DNA of 64,000 bases from Cognatishimia coralii (GCF_037478305.1 NZ_JBBGAZ010000007.1:62001-126000); one strand, 5' to 3'; counted from the stretch's first letter, positions 51,202 through 60,697 are shown. Program-made: numbers and translations. Notes: generated by a model not told the origin, from the letters alone.

Positions 51202-53174
51202 TATGCGTCCGCCCGGTTCATGCGGTTGGCGATCAGATCGTCAACGACCGACGGATCAGCCAAGGTCGAGGTATCGCCCAGGGCTCCGAAATCATCCTCG
51301 GCAATCTTGCGCAGAATACGGCGCATGATTTTGCCGGAACGTGTTTTCGGCAGGCCTGGGGCCCATTGGATCAGATCTGGTTTCGCAATTGGTCCGATCT
51401 CTGAGCGGACCCAGGTTTCCAGCTCTTTGCGCAGCGCGTCGGATGGCTCTTCGCCGTTCATCAGCGTCACATAGGCGTAGATACCTTGGCCTTTGACGTC
51501 ATGCGGATAGCCGACCACGGCGCTCTCGGCGACTTTGGCGTGGGCGACCAGCGCGCTTTCGACCTCGGCGGTGCCCATCCGGTGGCCCGAAACGTTGATC
51601 ACGTCATCGACGCGCCCCGTGATCCAATAGTCGCCATCCTCATCACGACGACAGCCGTCGCCTGAGAAATAATAGCCTTTGTAATCCGAGAAATAGGTCT
51701 TCTCAAACCGCTCGTGATCACCCCAGACCGTGCGCATCTGACCGGGCCAGCTGTCTTTCATGCAGAGCACGCCTTCGACGCCATTTCCGTCGATGATTTC
51801 GCCAGAAGTTGGTTCCAGTACAACGGGTTGCACGCCAAAGAAAGGCTGTTGCGCCGCGCCGGGTTTAAGGTCCGTTGCTCCGGGGAGGGGAGTGAGCATG
51901 TGACCACCGGTTTCGGTCTGCCAGAAGGTGTCGACGATGGGGCAGTTCCCTTTGCCGACAACCTCGTTGTACCAGTTCCAAGCTTCTGGGTTGATCGGTT
52001 CACCGACCGAGCCAAGCACGCGCAGATCCGAGAGATCGTGCTTTTCGACCCACTCATTGCCCGCGCCCATCAAGGCACGGATCGCGGTGGGGGCGGTGTA
52101 GAATTGATTGACTTTGTGTTTGGCGCAGACTTCCCAGAAACGACCTGCATCAGGATAGGTCGGCACGCCTTCGAACATGATCGTGGTCGCGCCATTGGCC
52201 AGCGGGCCGTAGACGATATAGCTGTGGCCCGTGACCCAGCCCACATCAGCGGTACACCAGAAAACATCGCCCTCGTGATAGTCAAAGGTGTATTGATGGG
52301 TCATCGACGCATAGACCATGTAGCCGCCAGTCGTGTGCACGACGCCCTTGGGCTGACCGGTCGAGCCGCTGGTATAGAGGATGAACAGAGGGTCTTCCGC
52401 GTTCATTTCCTCGGCGGGGCAGTCGTCTGAGGCCGCCTCCATCAGAGCATTGCAATCATGATCGCGGTCGGTCCAGGTGACCTCGCCGCCGGTGCGTTTC
52501 ACCACCAAACACTGCACTGAGTCCTTACAGGCCGCGAGCGCGGTGTCTGCGTTGGATTTCAGCGGCGTTTGACGGCCGCCCCTAGGTGCGAAATCAGCGG
52601 TGATGAGGAGTTTTGCGTCGCATCCGTTGATCCGCGCACCTAGGGCGTCCGGGGAGAAACCCGCGAAAACAATAGAATGAATGGCCCCGATCCGCGCACA
52701 AGCCAGCATCGCATAGGCGGCCTCGGGGATCATCGGCAAATAGATCACCACGCGGTCGCCTTTTTCAACGCCAAGCCCTTTCAGAACATTGGCCATCTTG
52801 CTCACCGAGCGATGCAGATCCGCATAGGTGATATGCAGCGATTCTGTGGTGTTTGGATCATCCGGCTCCCAGATGATGGCGGTTTGATCGCCGCGTGTCG
52901 CCAGATGGCGGTCGATGCAGTTGGCGGCGGCGTTCAGCGTGCCGTCCTCAAACCAGCGGATGTCGATATTGCCCGGCTCAAAGGAGGTGTTCTTTACTTT
53001 GGTAAAGGGTTTGATCCAGTCAATGCGCTGACCGTGCTCGCCCCAAAAAGCGTCTGGATCGGTCACAGACGCCGCGTACATTTGCGCATATCCGTCGGCG
53101 TCTACATGGGGTTTGGGTTGGGTTTTCGGTGCTGGCTGCGCGTCAATTTCCGCGCCAGAAACTACGTCTGACAT
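51201..53174 (-). CDS. acs: acetate--CoA ligase (acetyl-CoA synthetase)
   Basis: A 657-residue AMP-forming acetyl-CoA synthetase: P-loop YTSGSTGQPKGVVHTTGGY, WWQTE-type motif seen as TFWQTETGG, SGDGCRRDEDG and the C-terminal acetylation-site motif TRSGKIMRR with the catalytic lysine. It converts acetate, ATP and CoA to acetyl-CoA, AMP and PPi. The frame continues to 53276, but the ATG at 53174 has GGAGGAG 7 bp upstream. First gene of the acs-adk-symporter group. Confidence 0.96.
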   Translation of the reverse strand: MSDVVSGAEIDAQPAPKTQPKPHVDADGYAQMYAASVTDPDAFWGEHGQRIDWIKPFTKVKNTSFEPGNIDIRWFEDGTLNAAANCIDRHLATRGDQTAIIWEPDDPNTTESLHITYADLHRSVSKMANVLKGLGVEKGDRVVIYLPMIPEAAYAMLACARIGAIHSIVFAGFSPDALGARINGCDAKLLITADFAPRGGRQTPLKSNADTALAACKDSVQCLVVKRTGGEVTWTDRDHDCNALMEAASDDCPAEEMNAEDPLFILYTSGSTGQPKGVVHTTGGYMVYASMTHQYTFDYHEGDVFWCTADVGWVTGHSYIVYGPLANGATTIMFEGVPTYPDAGRFWEVCAKHKVNQFYTAPTAIRALMGAGNEWVEKHDLSDLRVLGSVGEPINPEAWNWYNEVVGKGNCPIVDTFWQTETGGHMLTPLPGATDLKPGAAQQPFFGVQPVVLEPTSGEIIDGNGVEGVLCMKDSWPGQMRTVWGDHERFEKTYFSDYKGYYFSGDGCRRDEDGDYWITGRVDDVINVSGHRMGTAEVESALVAHAKVAESAVVGYPHDVKGQGIYAYVTLMNGEEPSDALRKELETWVRSEIGPIAKPDLIQWAPGLPKTRSGKIMRRILRKIAEDDFGALGDTSTLADPSVVDDLIANRMNRADA

Positions 53175-53585
53175 GAATGTCTCCTCCAAAATCTTCGCCT
53201 CTCCCAAAGCGAATTGCCGTATCGCGGCATCTGAGGGTGAACATACATACCGTTTTGTAAATTTCCTCAAAGTCATTCACATCATTGTGTTTTTTTGTAA
53301 AAATATTCATGAGATTAACGAATTTATCGTAATTAATTTTACAATCTGTGCGGATTTCTACGAAAATTCAGATGGTTAGAAAATCGAGCGCGCAATAATG
53401 TTGCGCGCCCGATTGCGCAGTTTCGCGCAGCGTTGAACTATTAGCGTATCTTGGCACGGGGGCTGAAGGGAGCGCTTGAAAAATCATGCGCTCCAGACGT
53501 GCGTCAAGCGCCTAAACCACGGCGCTGAAACGCGTATATATACTCTAATGGCTCAGCCACCAACGGAGCTCATGTTTGAGGGCTT
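53175..53585. other. 411-bp AT-rich intergenic region with three hairpins, holds acs promoter
   Basis: The 53240-53380 part is very AT-rich and must contain the acs promoter; no convincing -35/-10 pair could be fixed. Three stems follow: GCGCGCAA/TTGCGCGC (53388-53408), TGCGC/GCGCA (53414-53429) and GGAGCGC/GCGCTCC (53469-53494). The first, read on the minus strand, is followed by TCGATTTTCT and may terminate the beta-rich protein gene upstream. No coding potential is seen. Confidence 0.5.
53388..53408 (-). terminator. hairpin with T-rich tail on minus strand
   Basis: An 8-bp GC-rich stem with a 5-nt loop; on the minus strand it is followed by TCGATTTTCT. It lies 178 bp beyond the stop of the minus-strand gene at 53586-54056. 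Confidence 0.4.
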
Positions 53586-54056
53586 CTAGTGTTTTGGCGA
53601 CTCACCCAGATCAAAGGTGACGCCAAAGGAAGCGGTCAGTTTGACGCTATTGCCGTTGCCGGGGAAGAGCTGTGTGAAGACATTTTTGTATCGCAACGAG
53701 GCTCCTGCAATCGCGACGATATCGCCTTGTGAGAACCGAAATCGATCCGCATATCCGGGATAGGTCGCAAGGCCGGTGAAGAGCGACAGTTCAAAGTCGT
53801 CTTTATAGATCAGCGGGGCCCCAATGGTGGCGGCTGTCGAAAAGCCGCCATAGGAATTGCGAAAGGCACCAACTGTATAGCCAAGGTGCTCGCCTTCCCA
53901 TGTCAGAAAAAGTCCAGGATTGATCTGTTCGAAGTCTTTGTCGCTGACATGTGCTGATCCCAATGAGATCCACGCACGGTCTGGATCTGCGACTCCCGCG
54001 GTTGCTGAAAATGTCACCAAACTAAGAAGAGCAAAGAGCGTGCGGAGCTTTTTCAT
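53586..54056 (-). CDS. exported beta-rich protein, probable small outer-membrane barrel
   Basis: A 156-residue protein with a signal peptide (residues 1-23, MKKLRTLFALLSLVTFSATAGVA) and a mature part of alternating polar/hydrophobic residues rich in Gly, Tyr and Phe (HLGYTVGAFRNSYGGFSTAATIG, LSLFTGLATYPGY), ending in a strand FGVTFDLG. This suggests an eight-stranded barrel of PagP/PagL type, but no catalytic His/Ser set could be assigned. Monocistronic, between acs and acnB. Confidence 0.7.
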   Translation of the reverse strand: MKKLRTLFALLSLVTFSATAGVADPDRAWISLGSAHVSDKDFEQINPGLFLTWEGEHLGYTVGAFRNSYGGFSTAATIGAPLIYKDDFELSLFTGLATYPGYADRFRFSQGDIVAIAGASLRYKNVFTQLFPGNGNSVKLTASFGVTFDLGESPKH

Positions 54057-54505
54057 TGAGTGTTCCGATAAAGAGAGAGCGAAGGCTTAAATGCCTAGCT
54101 GGCTTCTTTGGTGGCGGTAAGCACTTTGCGGTTTTTCTGTGTCATTGTTGACGGGCAGAGGAAAGTCGCCGCAAACGCCAAGTTTTTTGCACGAAAATAG
54201 TGAGAAACCGGACCCCGTCTCGGGATAGAAAATTTCCACAAAGATGTCGCATGTGGCCGATGGCGCTGACTGTGGTATGCTATTTCTGATTTAGCCCGCG
54301 TTTAGATCTGTGGGCTGAAGGGAGAAGAATGACCAGCGGCACTTCAAGCGCCGACTTTCCACATAGATCAAGCCCTGTCTGACGTGCGAAAGTGCTTGCA
54401 TACCATTGTATGCTGAAATAAGAGGGGCTCAGCCAGCTGTCCCAGCGCGCGAAAGTTACTGCCGCGAGGGACGCAATCCACAAACTCTAACGCGCCGGTA
54501 TTATC
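54057..54505. other. 449-bp intergenic region upstream of acnB
   Basis: No gene-like reading frame, RNA gene or strong repeat was recognised. It lies between the divergent beta-rich protein and acnB and must contain both promoters; I could not assign their elements. Confidence 0.4.
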
Positions 54506-57301
54506 ATGAGCTTGTACACAGATTATCTCGCAGAGATCGAAACCCGCAAAACCCAAGGCCTGAGCCCAAAGCCGATTGATCAGGCAGATCTGGTCGAAGA
54601 GCTGATTGCTCAGATCAAAGATGCGGGTCATGAACATCGCGAAGACTCGCTGAATTTCTTTATCTATAACACCCTGCCAGGCACCACGAGCGCAGCTGGT
54701 GCAAAAGCAGGTTTTCTGAAAGAGATCATTCTCGGTCAGGTCGAGGTCTCTGAGATCTCTGTCGAGTTTGCATTTGAACTGCTGTCCCACATGAAAGGTG
54801 GCCCATCCGTTGCGGTCCTTCTGGATCTGGCGCTGGGCGATGACGCAGGCATCGCGGCGCAGGCTGCGGACGTGATGAAGACTCAGGTATTCCTGTACGA
54901 CGCCGACATGGAGCGCCTGAAAACGGCCTTTGAAGCAGGCAATGAAATCGCCAAAGGCCTGCTGGAAAGCTACACAGCAGCTGAATTCTTCACCAAGCTG
55001 CCTGAAATCGACGAAGAAATCGAAGTCGTGACCTACATCGCCGCCGAAGGCGATATCTCGACCGACCTTCTGTCTCCGGGCAACCAGGCGCACTCGCGTG
55101 CGGACCGTGAATTGCACGGGCAGTGCATGATCAGCACCGATGCGCAAAAAGAAATCGAAGCTCTGAAGCTTCAGCATCCAAACGCGCGCGTGATGCTGAT
55201 TGCGGAAAAAGGCACCATGGGTGTTGGCTCTTCGCGGATGTCTGGCGTGAACAACGTGGCGCTGTGGACCGGCAAGCAAGCGTCTCCTTACGTGCCTTTC
55301 GTGAACATCGCACCCGTCGTGGCCGGCACCAACGGCATTTCTCCGATCTTCCTGACCACCGTCGGCGTGACCGGTGGCATCGGTGTGGATCTGAAGAACT
55401 GGGTCAAAAAGCTGGACGAGAACGGTGAGCCTGTTGTGAACAACAATGGCGATGCGGTTCTGGAACAGCGCTATTCGGTGGAAACCGGCACGGTCCTCAA
55501 GATCAACACCAAAGAGAAAAAGCTCTACTCCTCTGACGGCTCTGAAGAGCTGGTCGATATGGCGGGCTCTTTCACCCCACAAAAGATGGAGTTCATGAAG
55601 GCGGGCGGCTCTTACGCCATCGTCTTTGGTAAGAAACTGCAGACATTTGCGGCGGAAACTCTGGGCGTCGAAGCCCCTCAGGTCTTTGCACCCTCCAAAG
55701 AGATCAGCCACGAGGGCCAAGGCCTGACCGCGGTTGAAAAGATCTTCAACGCCAATGTGCGTGGCGCAACGCCAGGCAAGGTCCTGCACGCAGGGTCTGA
55801 CGTGCGTGTCGGCGTGAACGTTGTGGGGTCTCAGGACACCACCGGCCTTATGACCATGCAGGAACTTGAAGCAATGGCCGCGACCGTTGTGTCTCCGGCC
55901 GTAGATGGCGCCTATCAGTCCGGCTGTCACACCGCGTCCGTTTGGGATGTGAAGGCACAGGAAAACACCCCACGTCTGATGAAGTTCATGAACGACTTCG
56001 GTCTGGTGACTGGTCGTGACCCGAAGGGCGTCTATCACTCGATGACCGACGTTATTCACAAGGTTCTTAATGACATCACCGTCAGCGATTGGGACGTGAT
56101 CGTTGGCGGCGACAGCCACACACGGATGTCCAAAGGTGTGGCGTTCGGGGCTGACTCTGGCACCGTGGCGCTGGCTCTGGCGACCGGTGAGGTCTCTATG
56201 CCGATCCCTGAGTCTGTCAAAGTGACTTTCAAAGGCGAAATGGCCGAGTGGATGGACTTCCGCGACGTGGTTCACGCGACCCAAGCGCAGATGCTGGATC
56301 AATGTGGCGGTGATAACGTCTTCCAAGGCCGCGTGATCGAAGTGCACATCGGCACGCTTCTGGCTGACCAAGCCTTCACCTTCACCGACTGGACCGCAGA
56401 GATGAAGGCGAAAGCCTCTGTCTGTATCTCCAACGATGAAACCCTGATCGGCTCTTTGGAGCTGGCGAAGTCCCGTATCCAGGTGATGATCGACAAGGGT
56501 ATGGAGCACGAGAACGGCACTTTGGCCCGTCTGATCGCCAAAGCGGATGCTCGAATCGAGGAAATCAAATCCGGTACCCGTCCGGCTCTGGTGCCTGACG
56601 CAAACGCGAAATACTTCGCAGAGGTCGTTGTGGATCTCGACGAAATCATCGAGCCGATGATTGCCGACCCAGACGTGAACAACGCCGATGTGTCCAAGCG
56701 TTATACCCACGATACCATCCGTCCGATTTCTTACTACAAGGCGGAAAAAGAGGTGGATCTGGGCTTTGTTGGGTCCTGTATGGTCCACAAAGGCGACATC
56801 AAGATCGTGGCGCAAATGCTGCGCAACCTTGAGGCCGCTGAGGGCAAGGTCGAGTTTAAGGCACCCCTCGTGGTGACCGCGCCGACCTACAACATCATCG
56901 ACGAGCTGAAAGAAGAAGGCGACTGGGAAGTTCTGCAGAAGTACTCTGGCTTTGAATTCGACGACAGCGCACCAAAGCAGGTCGCACGGACCGAGTATGA
57001 CAACATCCTCTATCTGGAGCGTCCGGGCTGTAACCTTTGCATGGGTAACCAGGAAAAGGCCGCGAAAGGTGACACCGTTCTGGCGACCTCGACCCGCCTG
57101 TTCCAAGGCCGCGTTGTGGCGGACTTGCCTGAGAAGAAGGGTGAGTCCCTGCTGGCCTCGACCCCGGTTGTGGTTCTGTCCGCGATCCTTGGCCGTACGC
57201 CAACTCTGGAAGAGTACAAAGTTGCAGTCGAAGGCATCGACCTGACCAAATTCGCACCGGGTAAAGGCAAGCCTTTGGATACGCTCTCGGTGCATTACTA
57301 A
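54506..57301 (+). CDS. acnB: aconitate hydratase B
   Basis: A 931-residue AcnB-type aconitase/2-methylisocitrate dehydratase: N-terminal HEAT-like helical domain (1-160), then the swivel domain and the core domains. The [4Fe-4S] ligands are visible as Cys758 (VGSCMVHKG) and Cys842/Cys845 (RPGCNLCMGN). Substrate-contact motifs SGCHTASVWD and GGDSHTRMSKG are present. It isomerises citrate to isocitrate in the TCA cycle and may also serve the methylcitrate cycle. It is longer than E. coli AcnB (865). Single gene ending at a strong terminator. Confidence 0.95.
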   Translation: MSLYTDYLAEIETRKTQGLSPKPIDQADLVEELIAQIKDAGHEHREDSLNFFIYNTLPGTTSAAGAKAGFLKEIILGQVEVSEISVEFAFELLSHMKGGPSVAVLLDLALGDDAGIAAQAADVMKTQVFLYDADMERLKTAFEAGNEIAKGLLESYTAAEFFTKLPEIDEEIEVVTYIAAEGDISTDLLSPGNQAHSRADRELHGQCMISTDAQKEIEALKLQHPNARVMLIAEKGTMGVGSSRMSGVNNVALWTGKQASPYVPFVNIAPVVAGTNGISPIFLTTVGVTGGIGVDLKNWVKKLDENGEPVVNNNGDAVLEQRYSVETGTVLKINTKEKKLYSSDGSEELVDMAGSFTPQKMEFMKAGGSYAIVFGKKLQTFAAETLGVEAPQVFAPSKEISHEGQGLTAVEKIFNANVRGATPGKVLHAGSDVRVGVNVVGSQDTTGLMTMQELEAMAATVVSPAVDGAYQSGCHTASVWDVKAQENTPRLMKFMNDFGLVTGRDPKGVYHSMTDVIHKVLNDITVSDWDVIVGGDSHTRMSKGVAFGADSGTVALALATGEVSMPIPESVKVTFKGEMAEWMDFRDVVHATQAQMLDQCGGDNVFQGRVIEVHIGTLLADQAFTFTDWTAEMKAKASVCISNDETLIGSLELAKSRIQVMIDKGMEHENGTLARLIAKADARIEEIKSGTRPALVPDANAKYFAEVVVDLDEIIEPMIADPDVNNADVSKRYTHDTIRPISYYKAEKEVDLGFVGSCMVHKGDIKIVAQMLRNLEAAEGKVEFKAPLVVTAPTYNIIDELKEEGDWEVLQKYSGFEFDDSAPKQVARTEYDNILYLERPGCNLCMGNQEKAAKGDTVLATSTRLFQGRVVADLPEKKGESLLASTPVVVLSAILGRTPTLEEYKVAVEGIDLTKFAPGKGKPLDTLSVHY

Positions 57302-57323
57302 GCGCGGTTTCATAAGATACTTT

Positions 57324-57352
57324 AAGGGCCATCTGTTTGGGTGGCCCTTTTT
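57324..57352 (+). terminator. intrinsic terminator after acnB
   Basis: AAGGGCCATC pairs with GGTGGCCCTT (10 bp, one wobble) around TGTTTG and is followed by TTT, 22 bp after the acnB stop. Confidence 0.85.
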
Positions 57353-57402
57353 CGTCGCGGCCCCCATTGACGCCGAGCGCGAGTCTGCATTACAGCGCAA
57401 AT

Positions 57403-57524
<122 letters not shown>

Positions 57525-57598
57525 CATGCGGTGATCCTTCGCGGGTGACCCGTGTCAAAACGCTCTGGGATCTTGTCATTGGGAAAGGACTTAGAGCT

Positions 57599-58066
57599 AT
57601 GACAAAATCCCCAAACTTCGCCTTCATCAAGGCGCGCTGGCATTCTGATATTGTGGATCAATCTCTGGTCGGTTTTGAAAACCGTCTGGCCGAGATGGGC
57701 GTGGATGCCGGTATTGAGACATTCGACGTGCCCGGCGCGTTTGAGATGCCATTGCTCGCACAAAAGCTGGCTGCAACCGGCAAATATGACGCTGTTATCG
57801 CTGCGGCTCTGGTCGTGGATGGCGGTATCTATCGCCATGATTTCGTCGCGCAGGCTGTGGTTGATGGCCTGATGAAAGCAGGCATGGAGACAGGCGTGCC
57901 GGTGCTGTCCGTGTCGCTGACACCGCATCATTTCCAGCCTTCAGAAGAGCACGAAGCCTATTTCCACGCGCATTTCGTCAAGAAGGGTGCAGAGGCTGCG
58001 AATGCGGCTGTGCAGATCACGTCCGTTCACGCCGAATTGGCAGCGCCTGCAGAGCTTGCGGCCTAG
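57599..58066 (+). CDS. ribH2: 6,7-dimethyl-8-ribityllumazine synthase, type II
   Basis: A 155-residue lumazine synthase closest to Brucella RibH2: FIKARWHSDIVDQ at the N-terminus, the FDVPGAFEMPL core, DGGIYRHDFVA and VLSVSLTPHHF. It joins the pyrimidine 5-amino-6-ribitylamino-uracil with the dihydroxybutanone phosphate in riboflavin synthesis; type II enzymes form decamers. The ATG at 57599 follows GAAAGGA; the frame from 57545 lies in the riboswitch platform. It stands apart from other rib genes under its own FMN riboswitch, and overlaps the convergent hydrolase by 4 bp. Confidence 0.93.
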   Translation: MTKSPNFAFIKARWHSDIVDQSLVGFENRLAEMGVDAGIETFDVPGAFEMPLLAQKLAATGKYDAVIAAALVVDGGIYRHDFVAQAVVDGLMKAGMETGVPVLSVSLTPHHFQPSEEHEAYFHAHFVKKGAEAANAAVQITSVHAELAAPAELAA

Positions 58067-58872
58067 GACGTCAGGTCCAAACACAACGGGTGATCGGCGT
58101 CTGCAAGCCCGTCGATCACGTCAAAATGATGCTTGCCCGGGTCCGCAACGAGCCGGGCAGGGACGCCGGCACAGCCCCAGTTTTCAGTGATCAAAGCAGA
58201 CTGGCGCAGGAACTCTGGCCGTTCGCAGGCCCCAACCCAAGCGGTGAAATCAAATCCTTTATAGGGCGCTCTGAGTGCGGGGCTTTCGGCGTGTGCGGTT
58301 TCTTTCGTCAGGCCAAGTTTTCCATTCATCGAGTGCCGCAACAGGGGGCGCAGATCGTGAACACCACTTATGCTGACGATCTTGTCGATCCGATTTGCGA
58401 CCATATCGGGCAGGGGCGCAGTTTCGCACCCCATCTGTGACACCAAATGTCCGCCTGCTGAGTGTCCCGTCAGCCGGATCGGGCCCTCGACCTCTTTGGC
58501 AACCATTAATACCGCACGACCAATCTGCGCCGTGATCTCAGGAATTTTCGCTTCCGGCGCAAGGGTGTAGCTCGGCATAGCGACGGCCCAGCCGTGTTCT
58601 ATCGGCCCGCGCGCCAGATGCGACCAACTGGATTTATCAAAGGCCTGCCAGTAGCCGCCATGCACGAAAACGATTAGCCCTTTGGGCGCCTCAGTCGGCA
58701 AAAAGAGGTCAAGCTTTTCACGCGGAGCCTCGCCGTAGGTCAGATCCAACCGGCCACGCACCGAGGCGCGAAACTCTGCGGCCTGTTCTGACCACATCGG
58801 CGGAAAATCCGCTGCATTCTCGATGTGGTCGCCATTGGAAAAGGCATCTTCCCAGTCGATCTCTGTTGTCAT
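58063..58872 (-). CDS. alpha/beta hydrolase, probable N-formylkynurenine formamidase (arylformamidase-like)
   Basis: A 269-residue alpha/beta hydrolase with the HGGYW oxyanion motif (FVHGGYWQAFDKSSW, about 92-106), nucleophile elbow TGHSAGGH (about 155-162) and a C-terminal His in DPGKHHFDVIDGL. This esterase-type layout is that of eukaryotic-like kynurenine formamidases rather than the metal-dependent bacterial KynB. Its divergence from a MarR-kynA-kynU operon supports N-formylkynurenine hydrolysis to kynurenine. The frame runs to 59307 over the MarR gene, but the ATG at 58872 starts the protein. Confidence 0.82.
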   Translation of the reverse strand: MTTEIDWEDAFSNGDHIENAADFPPMWSEQAAEFRASVRGRLDLTYGEAPREKLDLFLPTEAPKGLIVFVHGGYWQAFDKSSWSHLARGPIEHGWAVAMPSYTLAPEAKIPEITAQIGRAVLMVAKEVEGPIRLTGHSAGGHLVSQMGCETAPLPDMVANRIDKIVSISGVHDLRPLLRHSMNGKLGLTKETAHAESPALRAPYKGFDFTAWVGACERPEFLRQSALITENWGCAGVPARLVADPGKHHFDVIDGLADADHPLCLDLTS

Positions 58873-58924
58873 CCGCGAAGCCTCAAAAAATCTCTTGCGT
58901 GTTTTGTTTAGGTTAATATATTTC

Positions 58925-59443
58925 ATGCTTGAAGCAAGTGAAATTCCAAACACAGAGCGTCGCGTGTCAAAGCCCTTCAAGCCTGATCCCCCAGACGGAG
59001 ACCTCAGCAAAGAGCGTCTTGAGCTGTGGCTGCGTTTACTAAAGGCGAGCGGTTTGATCGAAGAAGAATTGCGGCGACGATTTCGCAGCGAGTGCAATTC
59101 GACCCTGCCGAGGTTTGACGTGATGGCGACTTTGGCGGCCTCAGGTAGCGGCCTCAAGATGAGCGAGATCTCGGCGAAGCTGCGCGTCTCGAACGGCAAT
59201 ATCACGGGTATCGTCGACAAGCTAAGCGAAGAGGGGATAGCCGCGCGCGTGCCCTTGCCCGGCGACCGGCGCGCGCATCTGGTGCAACTGACCGACAAGG
59301 GGCGCAAGGTTTACGAAGACCACGCCAAGGCCCATGCGGGATGGATCGATGAAATCCTCAGCGGCCTAAACGCTGATGATATCGAGGGCATGATCCTGCG
59401 CCTCGATTACATGACCAAATTCTTGGAGAGCGACGATGAGTAG
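58925..59443 (+). CDS. MarR-family regulator, probable kyn operon regulator
   Basis: A 172-residue MarR regulator with winged HTH about residues 60-125 (LKMSEISAKLRVSNGNITGIVDKLSEEGIAARVPLPGDRRAHLVQLTDKG). The first 35 residues are an extra hydrophilic tail. ATG 58925 is the chosen start; the frame back to 58823 overlaps the hydrolase gene and its promoter. It overlaps kynA by 8 bp, so it is co-expressed with, and probably represses, the tryptophan-to-anthranilate genes; kynurenine is the likely effector by analogy. Confidence 0.87.
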   Translation: MLEASEIPNTERRVSKPFKPDPPDGDLSKERLELWLRLLKASGLIEEELRRRFRSECNSTLPRFDVMATLAASGSGLKMSEISAKLRVSNGNITGIVDKLSEEGIAARVPLPGDRRAHLVQLTDKGRKVYEDHAKAHAGWIDEILSGLNADDIEGMILRLDYMTKFLESDDE

Positions 59444-60272
59444 CGCCTACAACCCCAGCGAAGACGGCGCGCAAATGGGTTTTGCCAAGGCCATGTCCTA
59501 CGGCGACTACCTTGGGCTAGAAGGGCTCTTGGCGCAGCAACACCCGCAAAGTACGGCCCATGACGAGATGCTGTTTATCATCCAGCATCAGACCAGCGAG
59601 CTTTGGATGAAACAGGTTCTCCATGAACTCGGCGCCGCGCGGATTGCGCTAAAGACCGGCGACACGCCGCAGATGTTCAAGATCCTTGCCCGTGTTAGCC
59701 GCATCTTTGAGCAACTTAACAACGCTTGGGATGTGCTGCGCACGATGACGCCTGCGGACTATACGACCTTCCGAGAAGCGCTCGGGCCATCAAGCGGGTT
59801 TCAGTCCTATCAATACCGGATGATCGAATTCACCTTAGGCAACCGCAACCCGCATATGATGCAACCACATGCGCATGTGCCAGAGGTGCATTCCCTGCTT
59901 GAGGCAGAACTGGCGCGTCCCAGTTTCTACGATGAGGTGGTGGCCCATCTGTTTCAAACGCTGGATGGGCACACGGACAATATGCCCGCACCGCAGTTGG
60001 ACAGCCCGCACGCGGCACAGCCAGAAGTCCAAGCGCGTTGGAAGCAGGTTTATCAAGACACAACAACGCATTGGGCGCTCTATGAGCTGGGCGAAAAGCT
60101 GATGGATATGGAAGATTACTTCCGCCGCTGGCGCTTTAACCACGTCACCACCGTTGAGCGTGTCATCGGGTTCAAACGCGGCACCGGAGGGACGTCTGGT
60201 GTGCAATATCTCAAACGCATGCTCAGCGTCGAACTCTTTCCTGAACTCTGGAACGTAAGAGGCGAACTCTGA
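59436..60272 (+). CDS. kynA: tryptophan 2,3-dioxygenase
   Basis: A 278-residue haem dioxygenase with the typical YGDYLGLEGLL start, HDEMLFIIQHQTSELWMKQVLHEL (the active-site His and substrate-contact region) and PSSGFQSYQYRMIEFTLGNRN. A GTGGTSGVQYLK motif near the C-terminus binds the substrate carboxylate. It opens the tryptophan pyrrole ring to N-formylkynurenine, the first step of the pathway completed by the divergent hydrolase and KynU. Confidence 0.95.
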   Translation: MSSAYNPSEDGAQMGFAKAMSYGDYLGLEGLLAQQHPQSTAHDEMLFIIQHQTSELWMKQVLHELGAARIALKTGDTPQMFKILARVSRIFEQLNNAWDVLRTMTPADYTTFREALGPSSGFQSYQYRMIEFTLGNRNPHMMQPHAHVPEVHSLLEAELARPSFYDEVVAHLFQTLDGHTDNMPAPQLDSPHAAQPEVQARWKQVYQDTTTHWALYELGEKLMDMEDYFRRWRFNHVTTVERVIGFKRGTGGTSGVQYLKRMLSVELFPELWNVRGEL

Positions 60273-60292
60273 TCAAATCAAAGGATGATGTT

Positions 60293-60673
60293 ATGAAATT
60301 TATCTCTTTCTGCGCGGCACTCGCCCTTTCGGCCACCGCAGCCTTCGCCCAAGACCTGTCTCGCGAGGAAATTCGCCGCGTGCCGGTGCCCGGGTCCGAG
60401 ACCATGGAAGTGATCGTCAGCAAACTCACTGTCGCGCCAGGCGCGACGATCCCAATGCACAGCCATCCCGGCGACGAGCATGCAGTGGTGATCACTGCGG
60501 CGACGGCACAGGCCCCAAATGGGCAGGTCATCGAATTCCCGATCGGGGCGACGCTCTATTTTCCGGACGGGCAGGTGCATGGCGGTCTGACCAATATCGG
60601 CGAGGCACCCATGGTGGCGATCACGACCCATGTGGTACGGGTTGGCGAACCTCTGACCATTCCGGCTCAGTAA
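60293..60673 (+). CDS. exported cupin-domain protein
   Basis: A 126-residue single-cupin protein with a signal peptide (MKFISFCAALALSATAAFA). The metal-type motif is MHSHPGDEHAVVI, with PDGQVHGGLTN giving the second His. The mature protein is periplasmic. Position between kynA (20 bp) and kynU suggests a link to tryptophan catabolism, but no cupin step in this route is periplasmic, so its role is unknown. Confidence 0.8.
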   Translation: MKFISFCAALALSATAAFAQDLSREEIRRVPVPGSETMEVIVSKLTVAPGATIPMHSHPGDEHAVVITAATAQAPNGQVIEFPIGATLYFPDGQVHGGLTNIGEAPMVAITTHVVRVGEPLTIPAQ

Positions 60674-60697
60674 GATTTGCGACACGAGGGGGGAGCA

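Noticed and set aside
54368..57400. 1010-residue open frame on the minus strand across acnB
   Set aside because: It is the antisense of a clear acnB gene, has no recognisable domain, and long antisense frames are expected in biased high-GC coding DNA.
58873..59307. Long N-terminal extension of the formamidase-like hydrolase
   Set aside because: It would cover the divergent MarR gene and promoter; hydrolase homology starts at 58872.
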